Assembly: GCA_965153455.1 (NCBI GenBank)
Contig: OZ234495.1
Location: 12,210,875-12,274,874, forward strand
Source: Sphagnum compactum
Taxonomy: Eukaryota > Bryophyta > Sphagnopsida > Sphagnales
Direction of reading: 5' to 3'
DNA: 64,000 nucleotides
This document shows, piece by piece, positions 1 through 12,539 of this stretch. Position numbers and translations under genes: made by a program. Every line of letters begins with the position of its first letter. Within the stretch, counting starts at the first letter, position 1. The notes beneath the pieces are model-generated. The model was not told the DNA's origin and did not search any database. It saw only the letters and a list, made by a program, of their open reading frames with translations.

Positions 1-2343
1 CTGGAAGCTTGCCATTGTGAGCTCTCTTCCAGTCCTGAGCAATTTTAATGAGAAGAACTGCAAATGGAATGTGTTTGTGTATCACATTGTCCGTGGTATC
101 AATGTCAAACTCATCAACATACCTACACAAGGAAAAGGAATCCAAGCACAGCATATGCTGTAGTACAGGATAAGAAAGCCACATGGGTTGCAGGAGCAGC
201 GTATACAAAACAAAAGCTTGGCATACAGAACATCAAAGGATTGTATGAAGTATACTGTCAAAAATCACAGTATCCATTCGACTTACAAACAACCATTAAT
301 AGTCTGCTTGAGCATACATTACAATCATGATGACAACCAAGGGAGACACTGTGGGAGACACAAACCCTAACCAGACTGTCAGCACACTTCCATAGCTCAG
401 AGAGCTGAGCAGATCATTCTTAATATGTGATGTAGCTAATGTGGATACAATTTTGCAGAAACGCTATGTGTTCAGGTTTCAAGAACATAACAACATATTG
501 TGAGTCCTCCACCCTTGAACCTCATATGAAGAATTGGAGGTTTAACAGACCTCTGAAGTTCAGGCCAAGGGTTGTGGAGCCGGAGATCCTCCACCTTATT
601 GTCTGGCTTTGATTCAATCACGTCATGCTCCTGTAGAGTCATTCCCAATTTCATTGGTGGTCCCATCGGGTAAATTAAGTACATAATAACCTCAAACTTC
701 ACCTTAACTAGTAGCATTAACCAAGAATACTGCAAAGTGGAAGCTTGCCATGCCTCTACCTTGGAGTGCTCCTGGCTACACAGGCCAGACCTCTGAAACA
801 GGACACCATTTTCTACAATAAGTCTTTAAGATCCAACTACACCATACAAATAACTTGCAAAGGACTTGTTAGAAAGCCAGTAGGAAGCGAAGCCCAGTCT
901 TATGCATGGGTTGACAATCTAACTGCATCCTCTGCTTAGAGTAAGGGACCTGTTACTCAAAGCTAAGTCTAAACTGTTCAGTGAGCATGTAAGTACCTCT
1001 ACACTGATGCGCAGTAACCCTGCCAAACCATAGGAGCGTGCAACGATCAACATCACATTCTGCTGTCGGCATATCTCATCCAGCTTCAAAAGCGAATTCT
1101 CTTGCATCTGTCCAGCAAAAAATACAACCAGATCATGCTTCCATGATCAAAACCACTGGAATACACCAGAATCCCATAATGAAGGCTGTAAGGTCGGTAA
1201 TCATGCTCAAAATCTTGCTCTATGACCAACTCAATGTCTAGGTCAAGTGAAAGATGCAAACCATCTGCATCTGGTTAGGATTCCTTCTCCAGCCCCTCTC
1301 AGCCCTAAAACTTCTCAGATACAGAAGAAAAGCACTCTCAGCACCACTGACATTTGCAACTTTACCTGAGTGGCAATCACAAGAGTGAACTGGGAGAAAA
1401 AGGCAGGATTAGACTCCAACAGAGCTTCAGGCGATTCCTCCACGAATTTTGCATCAACTGCATCATTGAGTTCATGGAGAAAAGCAGAGACAGTCTTTGC
1501 TTTTGACTGCCCCAGACTATCCCAATCAACTGCATGAAGGAAGCCAACAGAACCACAACCATGAACCTAACAAGAATACACAACAGGAGAATCAGACCCA
1601 GATCTCATGACCAGCACTGATTAACCAGCAAGATTAACCTTTGAAATCAGCTTTTCAGAGCTGGAAATGTTCAACACACTTCTGCATCAAATCTCTTTGT
1701 AAGTACTGAGAATTTTTTGACACGCTTTCTGTATCAAACTACCAAGCACTCATCAATCAAGTGGCAGTAGACTGCTATTACTGGAATGATTCAATTCTAA
1801 GGATCTCTATGTGCCAAGCCACAAGCATCTTGCAATGAAGATACTTTGAACATATTCAGGCAAGGGAAGAAAGGTAGGGGAGGAAGAGCAGCATACCGAA
1901 ATAGTTGTTGCCAAGGTCAGATGCACAGACTTTGGAAGCATCAACTACTGTGAAGGAACCGATTCCTCCCAGCACCAAGTTCTTCAAAGCTTCTGATCCT
2001 GTAGGTCCACAATTGAGCACACAGATGTGTGCACGCTCCAACGCTGATTGTCCGTGCTCCCCCCATATTCTGGCACCATGTCCACTCAAAGAAGGATCAT
2101 AAAAGAGCAAGGATCCTTGCACATTCTTCAAGTAGAACAAGAGAGAACACAAACGAACCGATCTCTCCAAGGAATGAAACAAACCAAAACCAACACGAAA
2201 ACGCCAAGGGAAATCGCAATGGTTGAAACAGCAACGATCGGAAAACGATCGGGAAAAACAAAAGGAAAAAAGGACGAAGAGAAGAAGTTGGGGAGGGAGA
2301 AGAACCTGAGCTGACGATCGTACTTAGTCGAACGCAGCGCCAT
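1..2343 (-). CDS. AXR1: NEDD8/RUB-activating enzyme E1 regulatory subunit (partial, 5' part)
   Basis: AXR1 pairs with ECR1 to adenylate the ubiquitin-like protein RUB/NEDD8, which is then passed on to cullins. Six exons can be joined on the minus strand: 2306-2343, 1897-2069, 1366-1529, 997-1107, 551-630 and 1-122. All five introns end GT-AG and the reading phase closes at each junction. The model gives about 229 residues, roughly the first 40% of a family protein of about 540; the rest lies beyond the left edge. The first exon encodes [12 protein letters not shown], matching the family start, so I chose the ATG at 2343 over the in-frame extension to 2391. The ThiF-like motif [17 protein letters not shown] follows, then a DLGNNYF segment, LGQSKAKTV, an [12 protein letters not shown] strand, an [19 protein letters not shown] strand and HNPWPEL. 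This subunit normally lacks the catalytic cysteine. A long CT/GA tract lies upstream. Confidence 0.93.
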
Positions 2344-5300
2344 CGATGAAGAGACGGAGCTGCCGCCCCACTCTTGCAACCTGTATTCCACACAGTTACG
2401 AGTTATTATACGCGTTTGCTCGCTTTACAAATGCATGTCGCACGCGCGCGCACTTCACATAACTATCCATCAAATCGCAGCTGCGAGTATGGCGCTCTTT
2501 GCGATTGCGATGATGTTTAACCGTCTCGCACGTCTCGCTCTCTCTCTCTCTCTCTCTCTCTCGTTTCAAAGATTGGATTAGGGTTAGGAATAGGGTTAGG
2601 GCTCGCAAGGCAGGAGGAGCTTTTGGACGAACCTTCAGGTATGCAAACTTGATAGCTCGGATCACTAATATTTTTCGTTGCAGTAGGACCTCTCTAACCC
2701 TCATACTGGAATTTTAGTGATGCAGAATATGGGTGATTTTGCAAGTTTCGTGAGGTGGTCCTGTGGAAAACATATGACCCCACAGAAGCAGTTTTCAGCC
2801 CTTCTTCAGTCACCAGCAAGAGCCCTCAGCATTGAGATTTGCAGACAAATGGGGCACTGAAGGTTCTTTCTCTTTCCTTTGTCACCATCTGCACAATAGC
2901 CTGCCAGGATCAACCACCAGTTTGAATCATATCTGAAGATGATGCTGTAGTGAGCCCGCTTTGTTCCATGAGCCCAAGCTCCACTGGATTTCCAGAATCC
3001 AGCCCCATACTATTCTCCCCCTCTGTAAAATGCCTGGAATAGTAACCTTCCAAGGCCGATTGTCACAAATATTTTTTCTCTTCCTGCTAGACTGGAGTAA
3101 GATGAGTAAGAGATGGTGAGGCTTGGGTAACAGAGATGGATTTGGAAGCCTGGTTGATTCTGGGATGCTTCCATCTCAGGAGAGAAGCCACCAGAGACTG
3201 TCCTAAACTCACGATGCTCAGAGAAATCTGCAGGTGGAGTGAAAGCTTGCAAGTCTCTGGAGCAAGCAAAAAATCTGTCAAGGTTCATTATGTATGCTGT
3301 GAGCCAAAGCAATGGATTTTACAGAAGGGTGATTCTGATAGCTGCCTCAGGATGTACTTCGTAATGAACATTGCTAGCTCAATTGCGATGGCTCCCAATG
3401 CATGCAGGCAGTTCCTATTCTGTTAGGAAATGCATTGAGTGTGTAATAAATATTGATATTGGCCACAAAGCGGGGTTCAAGATCAATGTCACTTGCCCAG
3501 GTAAGCAGTCAAAACCGTCATGGTGATGCTTTCCTCTTAAGCCTTGGGGTGCATGATTTGTGGGAATGTGTTTTCCTGGTCTGGTCCTGCTATATTGAGC
3601 CTGCACATAGTTTGCACTGCTTATGGCAGCACATCTTCTTGTCATGTTAGTTTTGGTTTTTTCTGGAACTGACGGAAAAGAGTCACCTTCAAAGTGTGTT
3701 TTGTTGTCTCTCTGCAATGTGGTAGATATGTATTGTCCTGTGGATGAGAGATTCTTGTCTGTAAAATAGTAGGCTGGCAGTCCACTGTGGTCATCTTGCC
3801 AAACATGCTTGAGCTATTAGAAATTGAGTTGATCCAGCAGACAAAATCTCAGAAAATGATGGTAAAAGCAAGTGGAAATGACTAATATCTCTGTGAAAAA
3901 TGACCACCATCACGGTTGTCCAGAAGCATCTGACATGAAATAAATGGGTCCCTTGCATTCATCCTTCTACAGTTGACAGAGACTTTGAAGTCAGAGAAGC
4001 ATAGAAATTAGTGGTTGGAGGAGGATCTAACTATTTTTCCATTGAGCTACCTGAGGGCACCTTGTTCACTCATGGGCTTGCTCCCAGAGAAATTCGCCAG
4101 TGGAATCTTTTGGGAGGTGAGGACATATGATCCTGCTTCCAACTAGGCACTTCTAGATAAATTTGTACCTGATCTATTTAGGTCAGCTCATTTTCCTTTC
4201 ACATCTGCAAGTTATGGCAGATGTGCACTCTCTGCAACATCAGTACATGCAAACATGAATGTGACCAGAAGCATAACTGACAGCAAGATCAACTATGGGG
4301 ACGGTACTTGGAGTTATGAATGCATGTCTGTTTTATTAACCAGTGTGTTATTGTTCAATGACTTGTGTCTACAGGTGATGGCTGGCTTACAAGGAACACC
4401 AGGAAGGGGTGAGGCTGCAAGTTAGACATTAATGAGGAGATATCATTCACATACAGCAAAGTGTGAAGTAGTACCAGGAGACATGCAGCAAAGGGTTAAC
4501 TAGAAGCTCTCTATCTCAGTCTCTGTCTCTCTGTGTGTCACACTGTACCCTGGGTTGTGTTCTTCAGATTGTCAAGCCAGAATGAAACTCCAACCTGAGA
4601 TGTCAGTAGTTGCAAAATGAAGCAGGTATGGTTTGGGGCTTCAATTGGCCTGGAAACACCTCTGGAAGTTGGAATTACCACTCAAAAATTTGTTCTCCAG
4701 TTCCAATACTGCACGAACTAACACCCGAGAAGTTTGGGCAACTTGTGAATCTCTAGTTTGGTTCCCCATATCTGTCTACTCATTTATCGATAGCACTCAA
4801 CCCTGGAATTGTTGAGTCTATATGAAACCTGTTCAAATGCAACCAAATGCATACTCCCTCTCAACCCTAGCACTGCTCAATTGCATTTGCCACAAACATG
4901 AACACCTAAACAGACAGGAAACAAAGGTAGTAGCATTTGGCCAAATTAAGGGACCAAGAGAACCAAAAAAGAAAAAAGGGGAAATTCCAAAAGGATTTGC
5001 TTTAATTATCAAAAAGAGGTGAGGTATATCTGATTTCCAGATATTTAAAATAAACATGCATTCTCTATGTTGGCTCATCAGTGCCGTGTCACTAAAAGAA
5101 ACAGGGAGCAAAATCTCAACCAGCAAGTAAACTAAGCAAATAATTACAAAATTGAAAGAGAACAAGCAATATCTTTCTGTACTCTAAACAAAAATTGTCC
5201 TTAAGGCAGCAATTCATCTTGCATCTGTTAGAAAACTGCTGTGCTGCCCAAGATGCCAAATTGTACCTGATCCCTAGAATCTCATCAGAGCAAGGCAATT

Positions 5301-5407
5301 TGGTATTTCGTTGCTTCCATCCTAATACACCATGTTCCACAAGTGCTCAAGGAAGACTTTGAACTATGTGAAAAGAAACTTCTTGCCTAGCAGATAGCAC
5401 TAATGTG
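2344..5407. other. Intergenic region with AXR1 promoter side and GPRAT 3' side
   Basis: This stretch holds no gene I recognise. Nearest AXR1 it contains a (CT)n tract at 2538-2562, read as (GA)n in the AXR1 sense, and at about 2578-2605 several TTAGGG-like telobox units typical of plant promoters. Between about 2700 and 5000 the base composition stays gene-like rather than AT-rich, with short ORFs of up to about 110 codons on both strands (for example 3136-3426 plus), but none matches a family I know and none joins into a convincing spliced model. It could hold an untranslated transcript or long UTRs. Confidence 0.5.
2538..2605. repeat. (CT)n microsatellite plus telobox-like motifs upstream of AXR1
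   Basis: About twelve CT units run from 2538 to 2562, followed at about 2578-2605 by repeated TTAGGGTTAGG / TAGGGTTAGGG units. Their position, 200-260 bp upstream of the AXR1 start codon, fits a 5' leader or core promoter. Teloboxes (AAACCCTAA) are common in promoters of plant housekeeping genes. Confidence 0.75.
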
Positions 5408-8184
5408 CTACGCAACACCAGCAGGCTCAAAATCTGGTGGAGTCCTAGATTTCTTGATTCTAGCTGATTCCAACTTACCCTCATAACCCTCAACAACAGC
5501 CTTCACAGGTTTTTTGAACTCCTCTTTGTCTTTCACAAGATCACTTGGGGGCACTGGATAATCCCCTGAAAAGCAAGCATCACAAAATGTAGGAGCCTCA
5601 TCTTGGAGCATCCCTCTCAATCTCTCAAGAGGAAGGAAAGCTAGTGAATCTGCATCAATCACCTTCCTTATTTCTTCAACACCCATCCTGCACCACACAC
5701 AAAATGAAAAGGAAAGGAACCAAGGAAAAGAATTAAAAAACCTTATCACCAGAAACTCTTCCAAAATCCTCCTTTTCACACAATTGTCTCTAAACCAACA
5801 AATCTGAGACATCAGCAAACAGTGGAAACACCTAGGGTTTACAATGCTTCCACTGCATTTCTCCTTCACAACAAAATGTTCTGAACTTTCTTCTCCAAAC
5901 AGTAAAGTAAAAAGATGAATACACCCTGAAGTCAATCACATCTTCATAAGCAGAAATGGCAGACATGAATTTCCAATTCCTCAATGAAAACACAAATTAC
6001 TGAGCCCTTGAAATTGGTCACATAAATCACCTGTGGGAAATGAGCTCCTCTGTGCTTGGTGTATCCACACCATAGTAGCAAGACCCAGTTATTGGAGGAC
6101 TTGCTATTCGCATATGCACTTCGGTAGCTCCAGCCTCCTTTAGGAGCCTGACTATCTTGGTAGAAGTTGTCCCACGCACAATTGAATCATCAACCACAAC
6201 AACCCTCTTCCCCTTCAACACATAGCCAACAGGAGCAAGCTTCAGCTTCACCCCAAAATCTCGAATTTTTTGGGAGGGCTCGATGAATGTGCGACCAACA
6301 TAATGCGATCGGATTAGTCCTTGCTGAAAAGGGACATTTGCCTTGGCAGCATATCCAAGTGCAGCAACTACACCTGAGTCCGGAACAGCAATTACAACAT
6401 CACACTCCACAGGCGCCTCCGCTGCCAATATCTGACCATACTCATAGCGTGACTGGTACACTGAGCGGCCAAAAATAATTGAATTTGGAAGAGCAAAATA
6501 AATGTGTTCAAAAATGCAGGCTTTGCGTTGCTGGTGTGGCAAGAGACACAGCGAGGATTCACCATCATGCTTGTCAATTACCACCATCTCTCCAGGTTGA
6601 ACCTACACAAGTAACAGACAAATCAGGACCCCAATCATTTTCTCTACATAACAAATACCTTACAACCAAAACTGTTGAGATCTTCCTTGTAAAGCTCTTT
6701 GTTGTGTTACCTCACGCTCATAGGTGGCCTCAATAAGGTCCAATGCACAGGTCTCTGATGCAAAAACATAAGCTCCATTCCTCCTCCTTCCCATCACCAA
6801 GGGGCGGAATCCAAAGGGGTCCCGGACTGCTACAAGCTTATCCTCTGTTAAGAACACCAGTGAATAAGCCCCTTCAAGCTGCTCACATGCGTCAACTATG
6901 CGGGCAACAAAGGGACGCTTCTTTGAGATTGCAATGAGATGGAGCACTACCTATCCACAACAACCACAGACACAGTAGATCAGTAGTGAACTTCATACAA
7001 TCGATTTAGGTCAGCAAGGAATTCAGGAAAATGCCCAAAACGCAGTGGTTTTCCAAAACAACCTCTGTGTCTGAAGAGGTGTTGAATATCGAGCCATTGT
7101 CCTCCAGCTCTGCACGGAGCTTGGAGTAATTCACAAGGTTTCCATTGTGGGCTACTGCAACCGACCCAAATCGATAGCCTGCAACAAAGGGTTGGACATT
7201 CTTGAGCACTGATGCCCCTGCAGTTGCATACCGAACATGGCCAATGGTTGCACTTCCAGGTAGTTTTGCCAGCTTAGATTGGTCGAATACTTCAGACACA
7301 AGGCCCATTCCTGCTTACACCCCCAATAAAAAGCAATGCTCAGAATAGCAACACCCTGATCATAATAAACATGCAACTTTGTCAATGATGGAAGTCCACT
7401 GATTGCAGAGGGCTTAAGATAAACAACACATTGTTGGAAGAAATTAGATACTCGGTTTTTAGAGTGTTCTTGATCAACTGATGTGCAGAGCCAGAACAGA
7501 TGTTGAGGATTGCAGTTCCCTTGAGAGTGATCAATAGATTTGTGCAAGTGCAATAGAAGTGTGCAACTGTGTGTATCTATCTATCAACTTACCAGTCACT
7601 GTATGGAGGGTTCCATTGTTAGATGTCACAATTCCAGCTCCTTCCTGGCCCCTGTGCTGCAGAGCATGCAGGGCTAGATAACAGAGACGACTTGCCTCCG
7701 GGTCCCCAAATATGCCAACAACTCCACACTCTTCCCTCCACATGTCCCCTTCATTATGATTATTCACTCCAGTGTTCAGCCTCTCAAGCATGGGATTATT
7801 CTCTCCTCCTCCAGCGCTGTCACCCGATGCGGTGGAGCTCGTCTTCCATGCCATGACATGGTCTCCATCTTCCTCCACATGTTCTACAGAAGTAGAGCTC
7901 TCCGACGCATCCGGAATAGGGTTTCGCAATTCCGCTAGAACAGGCGTAGTACAGGACAAGCGGCTGCTGGAGCTGCTACCTCGCGTGAACAAGACTTGAA
8001 GAGAGGTATGGACAGGGCGGCATCCCCAACCGCTGTTCTTTGAGAAAGCCAAAGAAGTTGCAGTTCCTCTAGGCGAGCTCCTTGACAAATCCATGGTCTT
8101 TGCATTGTGCTGCTGATGAGTAACGTTTGCAGGACCTCTATGGAGCCATGATACCTGTGCCGCCATCGCCGCCGCCAAATCCAT
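5408..8184 (-). CDS. ASE: Amidophosphoribosyltransferase (GPRAT), plastid
   Basis: This enzyme catalyses the first step of de novo purine synthesis, converting PRPP and glutamine to 5-phosphoribosylamine; in plants it acts in plastids. Five exons join in phase with GT-AG introns: 7593-8184, 7063-7310, 6711-6950, 6031-6602 and 5408-5687. They encode 643 residues. I start at the ATG at 8184; the codon two upstream is GTG. Residues 1-152 are Ser/Ala-rich with an acidic stretch and would hold the transit peptide and propeptide. The Ntn nucleophile Cys153 follows in [10 protein letters not shown]. Further family marks are [45 protein letters not shown], the PRPP loop [12 protein letters not shown] at about 494-505 and [14 protein letters not shown]. 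Cys389, Cys535, Cys586 and Cys589 are well placed as [4Fe-4S] ligands. The N-terminal region is longer than the 80-90 residues I recall for Arabidopsis ASE proteins. The product is certain; which paralogue it is cannot be told. Confidence 0.97.
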
Positions 8185-8960
8185 GCTCACGCCGTGTCGT
8201 CTTCCACACCCCTATTCTCTCTTCTTCTTCTTCTTCGTCCACTTTGCAAACTGCGCTACTCCATGATAAGAAAGGAATTGGAATGAACACAACCTAAAGC
8301 TCCACACGCCGAAGCACCACCCAACTGCTTCCTCAGTCGGGGCCTCGGACGACTAGAGCTTTTCTTCCTTCCGGAGTCAGTCAGTCAGTCAGTCAGTCTC
8401 GGATGACTTGCGCTTTTCTTTACCCTAACAGAAACAAGAGATGCAAAAACCGACAAACAAACAATGTTTGTTTGTTTCCCTCATTATTGTTGCTGTTTTT
8501 TTTGGTCCTCCTACAGTGATGGGATCATCATCTGTGCATCAGCATTTCAAGCTGGGCTTCTGTTGTGTTGATGGGAGCTTCTGTGATACTGCAAGAGAAT
8601 AGAAAATCTCACTATTACCCATTTCTCCAACTCCCTGCCGGCTACAAACTTGTATAGAATTCCATGGAAGTCAAGCTCGTCTTAAATCACAAAAAAGCAA
8701 AAGTGTGGTGGGCTTGTTACAAGATTGTGCTACTGGACCGCTGCAACCCCTTGTAATGAATGAATGCCCAGTCGCCACCCAAATTCCAATAAGTCGAGAG
8801 TAGTATTTCTTCCCTTTCCGGCAGTTGAAATCAAGAGCTCAAATGCAAGCACTTTCTTCCATCCCCTTTCGAGGTCCTGGAATCAAATGTCACTGGAATC
8901 TCTGAAGCAGCAAATGTCACTGGAATCTCTGAAGCACAGAAGAACAGGAGCAATCTTCTT
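8185..8960. promoter_or_regulatory. GPRAT upstream region with GAA and GTCA microsatellites
   Basis: Directly upstream of the GPRAT start is a (CTT)n tract at 8219-8236, which reads as (GAA)n in the sense of that gene. A six-unit AGTC tetranucleotide repeat lies at about 8375-8398. A 27-bp unit is duplicated in tandem at about 8884-8938 (copies share AAATGTCACTGGAATCTC). No core promoter element can be placed with confidence. Confidence 0.5.
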
Positions 8961-8977
8961 CTTCTTCTTCTTCTTAA

Positions 8978-9475
8978 GGCCCTCTTCACACTTGGAGTCG
9001 AGGCCAAATTCCAACCCAAATCAAGGATTCCTATTGGTGCAAAACTTGAAAATCAGCCCCAAGGGTTTCACACTAGGGGGGTCAAGGCTGAAATAGAAAA
9101 AAATCCTTTTTCAATCTGCCCCAAGTTACTAATAACTTTATGGCCTTGTATTGGGCCCAAGGCTCACCCAAAAAAGGATACCATCAAATTTGAGAGGCCA
9201 ATTTGCAACCCAAAAAAAATGCTCAAAGTTGGCCCCAAGATTTTTTTGGCCCTCACTCATTCCTAGTTGTAAGGCTTAGGCCCTCTTTACACTAGGAGTT
9301 AAGGCCAATATTCAACCCAAATCAAGGATTCCTATTGGTGCAAAACTTTGAAATGAGCCCCAAGGGCTTCACACTTAGGGGGGTCAAGGCTGAATAGAAA
9401 AAAATCCTTTTCAATCTGCCCCAAATTACTAATAAATTAATGCTGAACTTTATGGGCCTTGTATTGATTGGCCCC
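8978..9475. repeat. Two diverged direct copies of a ~200-bp unit
   Basis: Copy 1 begins with GGCCCTCTTCACACTTGGAG at 8978 and runs to about 9170. Copy 2 begins with GGCCCTCTTTACACTAGGAG at about 9280 and runs to about 9475. The two share the same order of blocks, including CAAGGATTCCTATTGGTGCA and AGAAAAAAATCC, with small indels. The start-to-start spacing is about 302 bp. Copy 2 carries a short insertion near its end. No coding capacity is seen. Confidence 0.85.
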
Positions 9476-10745
9476 AAATGTTTATCATCATAACTATTAA
9501 GAACAATTTATGATAAATTTCTTGGAGCACAAAATCTGGTGTTAGTAATAATTGTGGGAAATCAATTTTTTCATAAGTTTATATTTTTTATATAAAAATG
9601 TTGTGCTTTTGAAAAAAGTTATAAGTAAAAACATATAAATAAGAAAAAAAATTACTATAAACAAAAATAGCTTTTAATCTTATTCATACTTGTTTTATAT
9701 AAGTTTTAGACTCATGACTTTCATGTTTAAACATTACCAACTTATGAAAAAACAAATTTCACACAACTATTAAATATTGTCAAATCGTGAACTGAAAAGT
9801 TTATGATTGAACAATTTTTTCTTACTATTATTATCAACTTCACAAAACTTGAACTCATGAAAACGTATATATATATATATATAGAAGCCCAACTTACCCA
9901 ATGTTGATTATATCCAATTCATGCAATAAAAACTTGAAATTATTTTATGTATATTTTTCACTACTTCAACAACAATTAATTGTGACCATGCCTTGTACAA
10001 GCAAAGTGTGATTGCTTATTTCCTAAGAAATATATCCAAAAATGTTTGCAACACATAAACAAATGACCTAGAAGAATCCTAAAATTGAATGTTGAAAATT
10101 TATCTATGCAATGGGAAATAAAACTCCATATCAACACTTTGAAACTAACCATTGCATCAATTTCAACAAGCATTGGCTCCCACATAATGGTTTTGACTAG
10201 TGTTGGCCGGTTATTGATTTTTTTCATTATCTAGCAAGGAGGTTATTTTTTAAATTTAAATATTCCCTTAGACACAAGGTATTGGATTTTTTTCTAGTCG
10301 ATGGAATTGAGTAGTTATTTATTTGTGTTGGTGTATGGACTAAATCCGCTTAACAATTTTAAAATATTAAAGGAATAATAATTGCCTAGTAAGGGCCAAA
10401 AACCAACTTGTTGATACTACCCAATACCGTGTCTAGCCAAATTTTTAGCAAAAAAATTATAACATTATCTTTTTCCATGTTCAAATTTCAAATTAAAATA
10501 TTTTGGATCTATAGAACAAGGTGTGTAGATGCATTTTAATTTCTTTTGATATTTATGATGTTTAGTGAACATGAGGCATAACTTTCAAATCCATTTGCCT
10601 ATTGTAGTTTAGGCTCCCAAATTATCTCTATTTAAGTTTTTTTTTCTTCTGCGTATGTACCCTTTATGTCACTTTTTCAATAAGTGATCTCTAATTAATT
10701 TATGAACATTATTATTTTTTTTTTTACTATCAAATTTCTACTTTG
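9476..10745. other. AT-rich region, no gene
   Basis: This is strongly AT-rich sequence with a TA microsatellite at about 9866-9884. No ORF of recognisable product occurs. I see nothing functional in it. Confidence 0.6.
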
Positions 10746-10749
10746 CCTA

Positions 10750-11470
10750 AATGGAGGACTTTGAACTTTCACAAGTTATGGGTTCACAAAATTCAAGTAT
10801 GTAGATGAATTCATGGACAATGATTTCATGTTTTGGAAGCTCAAAATGGAGACTATATTGAAAGCAAAAAAAATTTGTGGGACCCAATAGATTGGAAAGA
10901 TGTAAAGCCGAATGAATGTGAGAGAATTGATTTGTTTATCTATCTGAAAAAAAAAAAAAAAAACCCTAAATCTATTAGTGTAAAGTCTATTTGATAGTTA
11001 GTTGCTTCCATTATGGAAGGAGACTACAACAAAGGGGGTTTGGGAGGTGGTACAAAATTCATAAGTAGACAAGGCTTAACCAACAAACTTTTCTTAACAA
11101 AAAAGTTCTTCACATGAATTACACCATGGAAGAAGACCTCAACATGTTGGGAGGCATGGTAGAAGAATTTGGATGCAATAAGAATGCCTATTCTTGTAGA
11201 GGAGAAAGTCATGGTGTTGTTCATGAATTTGCCCAAAAATTACAAGTTTCTTATCATTTCTTTGGAGTCACTAAAGTCTATTGACCCCATGAATTTGACT
11301 TGGGATATCCTAGCCATTAGATTGTTGAACGAGGAATTTATGAAAAAAGAAAAAGTTGGTGTTTACTACATTCATATTAATTCAAAAGAAGTTTGAATTT
11401 AGGGGTGGTAGGGACAAAATACAAGGCATTTATAACTATTGTAGGGTAAGTATATTATCATATGAACCAT
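10750..11470 (+). mobile_element. Ty1/copia gag relic
   Basis: A broken gag-like frame starts at the ATG at 10750 (MEDFELSQVMG), followed after frameshifts by KYVDEFMDNDFMFWKLKMET, which has the aromatic-W-K-x-K-M-E pattern of the copia gag N-terminus. At 11169-11396 the frame LPKNYKFLIISLES...LTWDILAIRLLNEEFMKKE matches the copia pattern LP-x-x-Y-x-x-L...LLNEE. After it, at about 11435-11480, cysteine and histidine codons in shifted frames could be the remains of the zinc knuckle. No LTRs, protease, integrase or RT were found nearby. The element is dead and heavily eroded. The family call rests on pattern memory. Confidence 0.6.
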
Positions 11471-11775
11471 TGTAAATGTAAGCGCTCTTAAATAACACAT
11501 TTGTAAATTTTCACTTTGATTTAAGATTCAATATTTCTCATGTAACCTATTTATTGTGATGTATTATACACTCAAAAATGACATATAACAATATGAATTC
11601 TATCGGGATTGAATATTAATGAATTGAGTAACTAACACACATATCTACCCTAGGTAACACATATTCTAGTAATGTAGTTCAACACAAAAAAGAAGAAGGT
11701 ATAAACCTTTTTTTTATTTGTTTCATAACCACATTGTACATAATCCTATGATGGATTGAAGCTCCCTGGTGTTTT
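11471..11775. other. AT-rich region, no gene
   Basis: Nothing is recognisable here; it may be downstream remains of the copia relic. Confidence 0.5.
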
Positions 11776-12090
11776 GATGGCGTTCACGATGGTCTTCTCC
11801 TATTGCTACTCCTCTCATCCTACTGTTCTTGATTTTCTCCATGCATGCTCCTCTTCTTGGTGTTGGTCTTTTCTTAATGTCCTTGAACTTCTCTTGGTGC
11901 TGCTCCTCTCCTTGGTGCGACTTTTGATGAATCACCCCCCACCCCCCTTTCTAGTGTTCATGATGGTCTTTTCCTAGTGTTGGTCCTTTCTTGGTGCTAG
12001 TCCTCTTCTTGGTGTTACTCATCTCCTCTTGGTGCTACTCTTTTCCTTGCTCTTTTCATGGTGTTTTTTATCCTCTTCCTAGTGGATTGA
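11776..12090. repeat. Pyrimidine-rich minisatellite, ~18-21 bp units
   Basis: Imperfect units resembling TTCTTGGTGCTACTCCTCT recur at least eight times through this interval, separated by variable spacers and interrupted by poly-C runs at about 11934-11949. The ORFs on both strands are by-products of the repeat. A second poly-C run lies at 12247-12257. Confidence 0.65.
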
Positions 12091-12539
12091 ACCTACCTGA
12101 GTTCCTAGTGATCATTAGTTGGCGCTTTTGAGCTTGGAACCATGGAGTTCCTATTGGTAGTTGAACCATTAAGCTATTGTTTTACAACTTTTATTCAACC
12201 TTCCCGCCCCAACTGTTATTATTATTACATTAGTTTTAAGTTTATCCCCCCCCCCCCATTCTCTATTATCCTTATCTCAATTCATTGAACATCATACCCT
12301 GCTCCTCCCTATAACTCCTTTTAGTTGTTTGTTTCAACAAATTGTTGTAGAGATGTTACAACTCCCTTCTTTTTTTGCATTTGAGCCCTAGCTTGCCGTT
12401 AAGCATGTTTTTAAATATTTGTTGTCCAATTCAAATTCACACCCTTATATCAAAGAGGGTGAATTCATGATCCTTCTTTGAAATTGTAGTGAATTTATTT
12501 CTTGATTCTTTGATTGCAATAGATGACCAACTTACAATG

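Noticed and set aside
1-752. Possible duplication: TGGAAGCTTGCCAT occurs at about 2 and again at about 739
   Set aside because: The match is only 14 bp with no flanking similarity; one copy is AXR1 coding sequence. Chance is likely.
2128-2391. AXR1 N-terminal extension starting at 2391 and reading through intron 1
   Set aside because: The homologous start is [12 protein letters not shown] at 2343, and a clear GT donor follows at 2305; the read-through part is intron.
8185-8190. GPRAT start two codons further upstream at 8190
   Set aside because: That codon is GTG, not ATG, on the minus strand; nuclear genes should start at the ATG at 8184.
11723-11977. ORFs on both strands in the pyrimidine minisatellite
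   Set aside because: They are low-complexity by-products of the 18-21-bp repeat units, without homology.
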